From the NCBI GenBank assembly GCA_029781795.1, contig JAKOWB010000007.1:1-46697 (forward strand): a stretch of 46,697 nt of DNA, read 5' to 3'. The position numbers and the translations under genes were made by a program. A model generated the notes under the pieces. It worked only from the letters and a program-made list of their open reading frames with translations, searched no databases and had not been told where the DNA came from. Positions 15,971 through 22,948 of the stretch are shown here, piece by piece. Position 1 is the stretch's first letter. Each line of letters begins with the position of its first letter. Source of the stretch: Pseudomonadota bacterium. GTDB taxonomy: Bacteria > Pseudomonadota > Alphaproteobacteria > Kiloniellales > JACOMY01.

Positions 15971-16085
15971 CGACGGCCCCCGGTGCGACGGCCCCCGGTG
16001 CGACGGCCCCCGGTGCGCCGCGCCCGATGCGCCGCGCCCGATGCGCCGCGCCCGATGCGCCGCGCCCGATGCGGCGCGCCTAGTG
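15971..16085. repeat. Two adjoining minisatellites: 3 x 15 bp and 4 x 14 bp plus a degenerate fifth unit
   Basis: CGACGGCCCCCGGTG is repeated three times without error (15971-15985, 15986-16000, 16001-16015). CGCCGCGCCCGATG then follows four times without error (16016-16071), and a diverged copy CGGCGCGCCTAGTG (16072-16085) carries the stop codon of the DUF2231 gene. The array fills almost all of the 110 bases between two convergent genes. There are no spacers, so it is not a CRISPR. Perfect copies suggest recent slippage or a maintained structural role, such as 3'-end protection of both transcripts. Confidence 0.95.
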
Positions 16086-16544
16086 CGCTGCCATCGAGAC
16101 GTTGACCCCGTGGTTGTAGACCAGGTCGCCGCCGAAGTAGGCGGTGCCCAGCACCAGCACGACGGCGGCCAGCGAGAGCACCAGCGCCGTGGCGCGGTAG
16201 GCGCCGGCCCGCGGCTTCTGCAGCCACCACATGACGACGCGCGCCAGGGCGATGGCGGCGACGGTGAAGGCGGTCATGGTGCCCCAGCCCTCGTGTGTCT
16301 CCAGCAGGTCTGCGGGAACGCCCTTTTCCAGCGCGATGTCGTAGGCCATGTCGCCCAGGAAGAAGGCGACCAGCGCCATGACGCCGGCGCCGGCGGCCAG
16401 CAGGGTGCCGGCACCGGACAGGGTATTGCGCGGCGAATCGCTGCTTGCCGGTCGGAGCAGGTTGGCGAGATCGGCCAGCAGTGCCAGCACCACCAGCACG
16501 ATGGGGAAATGAACGATCATCGGGTGAACATGCTCGAGCGGCAT
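16080..16544 (-). CDS. DUF2231 membrane protein
   Basis: A 154-residue inner-membrane protein with four hydrophobic helices and the DUF2231 signature LEHVHPMIVHFPIVL at the N-terminus; conserved His residues at HPMIVHF and NHGV could bind heme, since the fold is thought to resemble b-type cytochromes. The ATG at 16544 has GGGAG upstream; a longer frame to 16586 lacks a ribosome site. It follows the SorB-like cytochrome gene by about 100 bases on the same strand. It probably belongs to the sulfite-oxidising electron chain as a membrane partner, an inference from context. Its stop lies in the degenerate last unit of the minisatellite. Confidence 0.82.
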   Translation of the reverse strand: MPLEHVHPMIVHFPIVLVVLALLADLANLLRPASSDSPRNTLSGAGTLLAAGAGVMALVAFFLGDMAYDIALEKGVPADLLETHEGWGTMTAFTVAAIALARVVMWWLQKPRAGAYRATALVLSLAAVVLVLGTAYFGGDLVYNHGVNVSMAAH

Positions 16545-16647
16545 CGCGGGACTCCCTGGCCGTCTGACTGCCGCGCAGCCTGACAAGGCAAGCTGACGGC
16601 AGCCTGACGGACAGGAAGACCACCCAGGGGGACGGCCGCGGGGCCGG

Positions 16648-16944
16648 CTACTGGGCCCCGTAGTTCGCCGTGAGATAGGCGATGATGCCGGCGACGTCGC
16701 CCTCGGCGATCGGCGCGCCGAACTTGCCGATCATCTTCTGCACCGTGCCTTCCCACTTCTTCTGGTCGAGGAAGGGCGAGTTCATCTGGATGTAGTCCAG
16801 GCTGTGGCAGCCGCCGCAGTTGTTCTCCACCAGGTCCTTGCCGGTGCCGTCCTTCAGCGCGATCTCCTCCTCGCCGGCGAGGGCGGGCAGGGCGAGCGTG
16901 AGCAGCGGAAGGGCGAAGCCGGCGATGACGATCAGGTTGCGCAT
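16648..16944 (-). CDS. Small periplasmic cytochrome c, SorB-like
   Basis: A 98-residue class I cytochrome c. A Sec signal peptide (1-23, ending PALA) is followed by a heme-binding CGGCH (Cys43, Cys46, His47). Met71 in QKMIGKFGAPI is the likely sixth ligand. The mature size of about 75 residues matches the SorB subunit of the SorAB sulfite dehydrogenase described from Starkeya. It is encoded 14 bases after the SorA-like gene, so it should accept electrons from the molybdenum centre and pass them to a terminal oxidase. Confidence 0.85.
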   Translation of the reverse strand: MRNLIVIAGFALPLLTLALPALAGEEEIALKDGTGKDLVENNCGGCHSLDYIQMNSPFLDQKKWEGTVQKMIGKFGAPIAEGDVAGIIAYLTANYGAQ

Positions 16945-16958
16945 GGCGTCCCCCTAGC

Positions 16959-18191
16959 TCAGGCGGCCTGCAGGTTCAGCACCTGCACGGCGTTGTGGTG
17001 ATAGCCGGCGCCGTTGAACAACGCCTGCAGCGGCTGGCTGGCGCCGATCGCATTGGTCGCCTTGACCATGACGCTCTGCGCCCCGGCGGCCGGGGTGAAG
17101 CGGAAGGACCAGGGCCGGAAGGAATAGCGCCCCAGGTCCTCGCCCAGCGCCGCCAGACGCCAGCTCTGGCCGCCATCGGTCGAGACCTCGACGGTCTGGA
17201 TGCCGCGCCCGCCGTCCCAGGCCAGGCCCTTGACCTCCAGCGCCTGACCGGCGGCGACCTGCGCGCCCTCGGCGAGACTGGTGATGAGCGAGTTCACCAC
17301 CATCTCGGTGATCGGCGTGTTGGTCTCGGTCTCCTGCGAGACGAAGCGGTCGACCAGCGGGAACTTGCCCTTGGGCAGGCGGTAGGCCGGATTCATCCAG
17401 AAGCCGCCGAGCGGCTGGCTGCGCACCTCGATGCTGGTCAGGTGCTTCATCCAGTAGGTGCCGGTCCAGCCGGCCACCACGAGCCGGAGCGGATAGCCGT
17501 TCCAGTGCGGCAGCGGCTCGCCGTTCATCTCCCAGGCCAGCAGCGTGTTCTCGTCGAGCGCCCGCCAGGCCGGGATCGACTTGACGAAGTCTGGCGTCTT
17601 GTCGGTGACGCCGCTGTCGGCGCCGTCATAGGCGACCTCGATCGCCTCCTTCTTGACGCCGGCCTTCTCCAGCACGTCCTTCAGCCGCACGCCCTTCCAG
17701 CGGGCGTTGCCCATCGCGCCATAGCCCCACTCGACGCCCTGCACATGCGGGTTGGAGAGGCCGCGGCGGTTGCCCGAGCACTGGTTGACGGCGACCAGTT
17801 CCACCTGTTCGAAGCCGCCCTGCAGGTCGGCCAGGGTGAACTCCATGGCCTTCTCGGCGGCGTCACCGCCGACCTTCAGGCGCCAGGTGTTCACGTCCAC
17901 CTCGGGAATATAGGAGAGGTGGTAGCGCACGAAGAAGGCGTCGTTCGGCGTGATGACGTCGCCGAAGTACTGCAGCGGCGTCTCGTAGTTCGGCGGCCGG
18001 TAGCTCAGCTTGATCAGCGGCTTCTTGCCCGGCAGCGCGTCGAGCACGGCGCTGGCCGCCGTGCCGGACGGCACGCCCGGGCTCACCGGCGCGCCCTCGG
18101 CCCAGCCGAGCCGCGGGCGCAGCAGCCCGGCCGCGCCCACCATCAGCGCGCCGCGCCCGGCCGCGCCCAGTACCTGTCGCCTGTAGAGCAT
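16959..18191 (-). CDS. Periplasmic molybdenum sulfite dehydrogenase, SorA/SoxC-like
   Basis: A 410-residue sulfite oxidase family protein that oxidises sulfite to sulfate in the periplasm. The N-terminus YRRQVLGAAG with a following hydrophobic stretch is a twin-arginine signal, fitting export of a folded molybdopterin enzyme. The Mo-ligating cysteine is Cys138 in VAVNQCSGNRRGL, and the following HVQGVEWGYGAMGNARWKG block is conserved. A C-terminal dimerisation domain (VEVSTDGGQSWR) completes the protein. The ATG at 18191 is preceded by GGAGGGAGGGAA; an ATG six codons earlier (18209) has no comparable site. Followed by the cytochrome and DUF2231 genes, forming a sor-type operon. Confidence 0.9.
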   Translation of the reverse strand: MLYRRQVLGAAGRGALMVGAAGLLRPRLGWAEGAPVSPGVPSGTAASAVLDALPGKKPLIKLSYRPPNYETPLQYFGDVITPNDAFFVRYHLSYIPEVDVNTWRLKVGGDAAEKAMEFTLADLQGGFEQVELVAVNQCSGNRRGLSNPHVQGVEWGYGAMGNARWKGVRLKDVLEKAGVKKEAIEVAYDGADSGVTDKTPDFVKSIPAWRALDENTLLAWEMNGEPLPHWNGYPLRLVVAGWTGTYWMKHLTSIEVRSQPLGGFWMNPAYRLPKGKFPLVDRFVSQETETNTPITEMVVNSLITSLAEGAQVAAGQALEVKGLAWDGGRGIQTVEVSTDGGQSWRLAALGEDLGRYSFRPWSFRFTPAAGAQSVMVKATNAIGASQPLQALFNGAGYHHNAVQVLNLQAA

Positions 18192-18298
18192 CGGGTTCCC
18201 TCCCTCCATCGCCGTCGCTGGGACCGCGCTTCGGCGCGGGCCGTGCGACCGTTGCAGGAAGAGACGCAGCGCCTGCCGGTTTTATTCCCTGGTTCGGA

Positions 18299-19099
18299 TC
18301 ACGTTGCGCAGGGCGCGCCTACGACCGTGGTCTGCTGCAGTGCGATGCGGGTCTGCTCGTCCGGCGCCTCGCGCGTCAGACGGGCCACGACCTCGGCCAG
18401 CAGACGCAGGCGGTCCGGATCCATGCCCCGCGCCAGCAGCGCGAAGCCGGTGCCGCCGACGCGCCAGCCGTAGCCGGCGACGCCCTGCCGCGCCAGCGCG
18501 GTCGGGGACTCGCCGATGCCGGCCACCGCCTCGGCGATCCAGAGGCTGACGCGGCAGCCGTGGATGCCGCGATAGCCGAGCTGCAGGCCATGTCCCTCGG
18601 CGCTGCCCGGCACCAGGTTGACATAGACCAGGGTCAGGTGCGCCTCGGTCAGGTCGGGGATGCCCTCGGTCAGGCCAGGCTCCAGCGCCGCGTCGATCGG
18701 CCCGCCGCTCGGGTCTGCCGGCTGCTTCAGCCAGGCCAGGTGCGCGGTGACGGCCTTCTCCAGCCAGGCCTCGGCCGGCGGGGTCGTGAAGGGCCAGAAC
18801 CAAGCTGCCGCCAGCGCCAGCAGCAGGGCCGCGGCTCCCAGGGCCGCGGCTCCCAGGGCCAGGGCCAGCGGGCGCGGCCCGCGCTCGGGCGCGGCCGGCG
18901 GGAAGGGCGGTGGCGGCGCCTCGTCCGGTGCCAGATTGCTGGACCAGGCCTTGAGGCGCGACAGGCTGGCGACGCGCGCCGCCAGCTCGGGCTCGCGGGC
19001 CAGCGCCGCGGCGACGGCGGCCGCCTCGGCCGGCGCCAGTTCGCCGTCGACATAGGCGTTGAGGGTCTGCCAGTCGGGCGTGGCGAGGGTCTTGGTCAA
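18299..19099 (-). CDS. Anti-sigma factor, single-pass membrane protein
   Basis: A 266-residue protein. Residues 8-52 resemble the cytoplasmic anti-sigma domain (LNAYVDGELAPAEAAAVAAAL). A proline-rich linker follows, then one membrane span (about 77-100), then a periplasmic sensor part of about 165 residues. The usual HxxxCxxC zinc motif is absent, so it is a zinc-free variant. Its ATG overlaps the sigma factor's stop as ATGA, the standard arrangement for a co-produced regulator pair. The span is partly encoded by a perfect 15-base tandem duplication (18826-18855). It lies directly upstream of the sulfite dehydrogenase operon on the same strand, so the pair may control it. Confidence 0.82.
   Translation of the reverse strand: MTKTLATPDWQTLNAYVDGELAPAEAAAVAAALAREPELAARVASLSRLKAWSSNLAPDEAPPPPFPPAAPERGPRPLALALGAAALGAAALLLALAAAWFWPFTTPPAEAWLEKAVTAHLAWLKQPADPSGGPIDAALEPGLTEGIPDLTEAHLTLVYVNLVPGSAEGHGLQLGYRGIHGCRVSLWIAEAVAGIGESPTALARQGVAGYGWRVGGTGFALLARGMDPDRLRLLAEVVARLTREAPDEQTRIALQQTTVVGAPCAT
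18826..18855. repeat. Perfect 15-bp tandem duplication inside the anti-sigma gene
   Basis: GGGCCGCGGCTCCCA occurs twice in direct succession (18826-18840, 18841-18855). The length is a multiple of three, so it adds five residues (LGAAA-type) to the membrane span and keeps the frame. Confidence 0.9.
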
Positions 19100-19620
19100 G
19101 AGCGCCTCCGCCGTGCCGCGGCGAGCAGCGCGACCTTGCCGCCGATGACCTCGAGCAGCGCCAGGCGGGCGCGGCTCAGCCGGCTCATCACCGTACCCGG
19201 GGGAACCTCGAGGATGGCCGCGACCTCCCGATAGCGAAAGCCGGCGATATCGATAAGCGCGACGATCTCGCGATGCAATGGGTCGAGCTGGGCCATCGCC
19301 TCGCGCAGGCTGAGCCCGTCGATCAGCCGGTCGTCGAAGTGCCAGACCTCAGGCTCCTGCGGAGCGGCCTCGCTTTCCAGCACCCGGCTGACGGCGGCGC
19401 GGCGGTGCTGGTCGATCCAGGCGTTGCGCAGGATGCGGAAGAGCCAGGCACGCAGGGCGGCGGCCTCGTCCGGCACTTGCCGGGCGGCCAGCGCGTTGAG
19501 CGCCGCGGCCTGCAACAGGTCGCGCGCCGCATCCTCGCCGCCGCAGAGGCTGAGCGCATAGCCGTAGAGACGCGTCCAATGGTCGAGCAGCGCGCGCTCG
19601 ACGCGGTCGCGGGTCGACGT
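19096..19620 (-). CDS. ECF-family RNA polymerase sigma factor; no ordinary start codon
   Basis: About 174 residues with sigma region 2 (LLDHWTRLYGYALSLCGG, AWLFRILRNAWIDQHRR) and region 4 (LDPLHREIVALIDIAGF, YREVAAILEVPPGTVMSRLSRAR). It directs RNA polymerase to stress-type promoters when released from the anti-sigma factor encoded next (ATGA overlap at 19096-19099). Region 2 homology begins near 19600, but the frame has no ATG, GTG or TTG from the sulfotransferase stop (19708) down to a TTG at 19515, which would remove region 2.1. The boundary given, ACG 19620 behind AAGGGGGAGG, is a guess with poor spacing. A sequence error at a true ATG/GTG is equally possible. Confidence 0.8.
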   Translation of the reverse strand, partial: TSTRDRVERALLDHWTRLYGYALSLCGGEDAARDLLQAAALNALAARQVPDEAAALRAWLFRILRNAWIDQHRRAAVSRVLESEAAPQEPEVWHFDDRLIDGLSLREAMAQLDPLHREIVALIDIAGFRYREVAAILEVPPGTVMSRLSRARLALLEVIGGKVALLAAARRRRS

Positions 19621-19707
19621 GGCCTCCCCCTTCCGGCCCGCCCCGGCGTATCGTCGCCGTTTCCCGCGGGCCTGTCGCGCGAGCTTAGGCGCGGCCGCGG
19701 CGCCGGG

Positions 19708-20502
19708 CTAGGCGAAACCGTCGCTGGCCCGCGCCTCGGCCAGGAAGCGCTCGCGAAAGGCGGCGTTCAGCGGGCCCGACTGCCGGCGGAGCGTCAGGCG
19801 CGACTCCTCGGCCGCCAGCGGCGGCCAGCCGAGGAAGGCGGCGACGCGCGCCAGCGTCGCGGCGCGCTCGTCCACCAGGTCCTCGTAGATCACCTGGCAC
19901 CAGGCCTCGCCCCGCAAAGCCAGGTAGAAGGGCAGGTCGCGATGCAGCGTCGCGGCGTGATGGGCGAAGCTGCGGATCGCCTCGGCGTCATAGTGCGCCT
20001 CGGCCTGTGGCCGGTCGCTGCTGCGGTAGGCCAGGGTCTGGCTGGCGATGCTCCACGAGACCGCCTGGGCGATCTTGTCCCGGCGTTCCGTCACCAGCAG
20101 GCGACGGCGTGGGAAGACGCGGTCCAGCAGGCCGGTGCGGGCGAGGAAGTCGTACTGCGGCAGCGCCGCCTTGATGGCGAAGCGGCCGCCCGCCTGGCGC
20201 GCGCGGCAGGCCCGCAGGTAGGCCTCGAACGTAGCATGGCCGGCCGCGCGCGACCGGGCGATGACCGAGGTCTGGTTCAGGTCCTCGGCGGCGAGGTTGA
20301 CCTGGCCGCTGGCGGCCAGCAGCTCGGCCAGCAGGTTGGAGCCGCTGCGGTTGGTGAAGAGGATGAAGAGCGTCTCGGGCGTGTCCGCCTCGCCGCCGGC
20401 TGCTTTGTCGGCCAAGGCAGCGCCGAAGTGCGCGCGGATCGCCCGCTCGTGGTGATCCTGGCCGCGGCCATGATGAAAGGCGTGGGACAGCAGGGACTGC
20501 AT
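19708..20502 (-). CDS. Sulfotransferase, Stf0-like
   Basis: A 264-residue PAPS-dependent sulfotransferase candidate. The 5'-phosphosulfate loop is FILFTNRSGSNLLAELLAASG (residues 46-66). LLVTERRDKIAQAVSWSIASQT is the 3'-phosphate and dimer region typical of the Stf0 (trehalose 2-sulfotransferase-like) group, and VIYEDLVDE is the conserved acidic block. The ATG at 20502 has GGAGG upstream. It should transfer sulfate to a carbohydrate or related acceptor in the cytoplasm. It precedes the sigma/anti-sigma genes and the sulfite dehydrogenase operon, an intriguing sulfur theme, although co-regulation is only inferred. Confidence 0.82.
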   Translation of the reverse strand: MQSLLSHAFHHGRGQDHHERAIRAHFGAALADKAAGGEADTPETLFILFTNRSGSNLLAELLAASGQVNLAAEDLNQTSVIARSRAAGHATFEAYLRACRARQAGGRFAIKAALPQYDFLARTGLLDRVFPRRRLLVTERRDKIAQAVSWSIASQTLAYRSSDRPQAEAHYDAEAIRSFAHHAATLHRDLPFYLALRGEAWCQVIYEDLVDERAATLARVAAFLGWPPLAAEESRLTLRRQSGPLNAAFRERFLAEARASDGFA

Positions 20503-20577
20503 GGCGGGCCTCCGATGCCGGACGCCAGCCTAGGCTGCCGGCCGCGGCGCCACTACCCGTCGCGCCGGCGCAATCGG

Positions 20578-20599
20578 CCATTTTGCACCGCGCAAATGG
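20578..20599. promoter_or_regulatory. Imperfect palindrome upstream of the SGNH-MBOAT operon
   Basis: CCATTTTGC and GCAAATGG form near-perfect inverted arms around ACCGC, in the 197-base divergent gap between the sulfotransferase and the SGNH operon. It lies about 30 bases upstream of a candidate promoter and could be an operator; position and symmetry are the only evidence. Confidence 0.35.
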
Positions 20600-20631
20600 T
20601 CGTGGCCCTGGCAGAATCGGCGGGCAACTGC

Positions 20632-20660
20632 TTGATTTGCCTAGGTCACGACCCTACCCT
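20632..20660 (+). promoter_or_regulatory. Candidate promoter of the SGNH-MBOAT operon
   Basis: TTGATT (20632-20637), a 17-base spacer and TACCCT (20655-20660) lie 40 bases upstream of the GTG start of the first gene. The same TTGATT-17-TA pattern precedes the tRNA-Ser gene in this window. Confidence 0.35.
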
Positions 20661-20699
20661 GGCTGCTCCCAGCCGCCGCTCATTGCACGGGACAAGCGG

Positions 20700-21563
20700 G
20701 TGCCGCGCTCTTCTCGATCACGCCTCCGGGCCCTGCTCGCCCCCTTCTTGCTGGTGCCGGTGCTGGTGCTGGTGCTGGCAAGCGGCGGTGCGATACCCGC
20801 GGCCTGGGCGGACGATGGGCCGGGGGCTGTGCTGCCGCCGGGCAGCGACCAGGATGCGCCCGCCGCGGCCCCGGCGGCGGTGCCGGCCCCGCTTGGCGAG
20901 CGCACGCCGGACGACGGCGTCTTTACCATCTATGTGCTGGGGGACAGTCTGGCCGAGGGCCTCTGGGGTTCGCTCTACCGCGCGCTGCAGCGCGACCCGC
21001 GCTTCAACGTGGTGAATGGCGCCAAGCGCTCCAGCGGCATCTGCCGACCGGGATTCTACGACTGGCCCGAGGCGGTCGATACCATGATCGAGGAGAAGCC
21101 GGTCGACGCCGTGGTCTTCGCCGTCGGCATCAACGACCAGCTGCCGATGGAGACGGCCGACGGCAAGCGCGTCGGCTATCCGACCGATCCCTGGAAGGCC
21201 GAGTACCAGGTGCGGCTGGCGGCCATCATGCAGAAGCTGGTGGGGGCGGCCGTGCCGACCTTCTGGGTCGGCCTGCCGATCATGCGCGACAAGGTGCACG
21301 CCAACCACGCCAGGATGCTGAACGAGTTCTTCGCCGCCATCACTAAGGCCGAGGGCGTCACCTACATCCCCACCTGGGACATGACGGCCGACGAGAACGG
21401 CGAGTTCTCGACCTACCTGCCGGACCAGGACGGCCGCAAGCGCATGATGCGCGCCAACGACGGCATCCACTTCACCTCCACCGGCTATGACCTGCTGGGC
21501 CGCGCGATCCTCGCCAGCATGGCCAGCGAGCTGCCGGTGCTGCAGGCCGACGCCACGCAATGA
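20700..21563 (+). CDS. Periplasmic SGNH hydrolase, DUF459 family
   Basis: A 287-residue exported SGNH/GDSL protein. Starting at GTG 20700, residues 1-37 form a long Sec signal (RLRALLAPFLLVPVLVLVLASGG ... AWA is cut into motifs here: basic start, leucine-valine core, AWA end). The catalytic Ser83 is in VLGDSLAEGL, the Asn block is AVGINDQ, and Asp254/His257 are in NDGIHFT. DUF459 proteins are found beside MBOAT acyltransferases and are thought to act in envelope O-acetylation. A TTG start at 20583 would bury the signal peptide and is rejected. Its TGA overlaps the next gene's ATG, the first link of a five-gene operon. Confidence 0.85.
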   Translation: MPRSSRSRLRALLAPFLLVPVLVLVLASGGAIPAAWADDGPGAVLPPGSDQDAPAAAPAAVPAPLGERTPDDGVFTIYVLGDSLAEGLWGSLYRALQRDPRFNVVNGAKRSSGICRPGFYDWPEAVDTMIEEKPVDAVVFAVGINDQLPMETADGKRVGYPTDPWKAEYQVRLAAIMQKLVGAAVPTFWVGLPIMRDKVHANHARMLNEFFAAITKAEGVTYIPTWDMTADENGEFSTYLPDQDGRKRMMRANDGIHFTSTGYDLLGRAILASMASELPVLQADATQ

Positions 21564-22900
21564 AGCGCCGTCGCCTCGCCGCCGCGGCCGGCCTGCTGAT
21601 CGCTGCCGCGCTGGTGCTGGCACCCTCGGCCTGCACCCAGAAGGGCCCGGGCGGCGGCCCCGGCCAGCCGACCCGCAACCCGGCTGCCAGCCTGGTCCCC
21701 TTCTTCGAGGATCTGGGCGAGCTCGAGGCGGGCGTGCGCCGCGAGCCGGTGCGCATCATGGTCCTGGGCGACAGCCATACCGCCGGCGACGACTTCACCG
21801 GCCAGCTCCGTGCCCTGCTGCAGGCACGCTTCGGCGATGCCGGCCGCGGCTTCCTGCCCGCCGGCGTGCCCTTCAAGTACTACGAGCCGCGCGGCGTCGA
21901 GGTGATCCAGTCCGACGGCTGGGAAGGCTTCAGCAGCCTGTCGCGCAAGACCCTCGGCCTCTATGGCCTCGCCGGCTATCGGGTCGAGACGAAGAAGGCC
22001 GACCAGTCCATGACCCTGACGGCGGTCACCGGCTTCGGCTTCGATCGCGCCGCCATCACGCTGCTGCGCCAGCCGGGCGGGGGACGTGTCGAGATCGCGG
22101 TCGACGGCCTGGTCGCCGGCGTGGTCGACAGCGACGGCGGCTATGCCGAGCCGCTGCGGGTCGAGGTGCCGGTGCAGGCCGGCGCGCGGCAACTCACTCT
22201 GCGCACGCTCGACAAGAAGCCGGTGGCGCTGCTCGACTGGACCGTCGAATCCGACCGGCCGGGCGTGGTGCTGGACAACGTCGGCATCGTCGGCGCCTCG
22301 GTCAGCATCTTCGACCGCATGGACCCGGAGACCTGGCGAGCGCAGCTGACGCAGCGTCGCCCGGACCTCATCATCGTCGCCTTCGGCACCAACGAGGGCT
22401 TCGACAACGACTGGACGCCGGAACGCTATCGCACGCTCTACCAGGACGAGCTGGGGCAGATCCGCCGCGCCGCGCCCGGCGCCGCCATCGCCATCATCGG
22501 CCCACCGGACGGCGAGCGGCGGCTCAAGGGCTGCGCCGCCGACGACTTCTACGACATCTGCTCGCCGCTGACGGCCGAGGAGAAGGCGAACTACAGCGAG
22601 CTGCTCGAGCTGAAGCGGCCGCAGGGCTCGGTCTGCCGCTGGCATCCGCCGCCGAACCTGGAGATGGTGCGCGGCGTGCAGCGCCAGGTGGCGGCGGCCG
22701 AGCATATCTTCTTCTGGGACTGGAGCGAGATGATGGGCGGCACCTGCTCGATGCACGCCTGGTTCCTCAAGGACCCGCCGCTCGCCTGGAAGGACCATGT
22801 GCACCTGCGCGATGCCGGCTATGAGCTTTCGGCGCGGGCCTTCTTCGACCTGCTGATGCAGCAGTACGCCGGCTGGAAGGCAGGGGCGGCGCGCTCCTAA
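21560..22900 (+). CDS. Exported SGNH hydrolase / O-acetyltransferase-like protein
   Basis: A 446-residue SGNH protein with an N-terminal export signal ending APSAC, a possible though non-canonical lipobox (Cys25). The nucleophile Ser72 is in IMVLGDSHTAGDDF, the Asn block is VAFGTNEGFDND, and Asp412/His415 are in WKDHVHL. An inserted beta-rich region of about 120 residues (130-260) lies between the first and third blocks, as in PatB/Ape-type peptidoglycan O-acetyl enzymes. With the MBOAT protein next door it plausibly transfers or removes acyl groups on a periplasmic glycan. ATGA overlap with the preceding SGNH gene. Confidence 0.82.
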   Translation: MKRRRLAAAAGLLIAAALVLAPSACTQKGPGGGPGQPTRNPAASLVPFFEDLGELEAGVRREPVRIMVLGDSHTAGDDFTGQLRALLQARFGDAGRGFLPAGVPFKYYEPRGVEVIQSDGWEGFSSLSRKTLGLYGLAGYRVETKKADQSMTLTAVTGFGFDRAAITLLRQPGGGRVEIAVDGLVAGVVDSDGGYAEPLRVEVPVQAGARQLTLRTLDKKPVALLDWTVESDRPGVVLDNVGIVGASVSIFDRMDPETWRAQLTQRRPDLIIVAFGTNEGFDNDWTPERYRTLYQDELGQIRRAAPGAAIAIIGPPDGERRLKGCAADDFYDICSPLTAEEKANYSELLELKRPQGSVCRWHPPPNLEMVRGVQRQVAAAEHIFFWDWSEMMGGTCSMHAWFLKDPPLAWKDHVHLRDAGYELSARAFFDLLMQQYAGWKAGAARS

Positions 22901-22948
22901 ACCGGTCCTTTGGGGGTGGCGGCGCGGGAGCCGCCGGGGTGAAAGCGG

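Noticed and set aside
15971-16085. CRISPR array
   Set aside because: Units are directly joined without spacers and are only 14-15 bases long.
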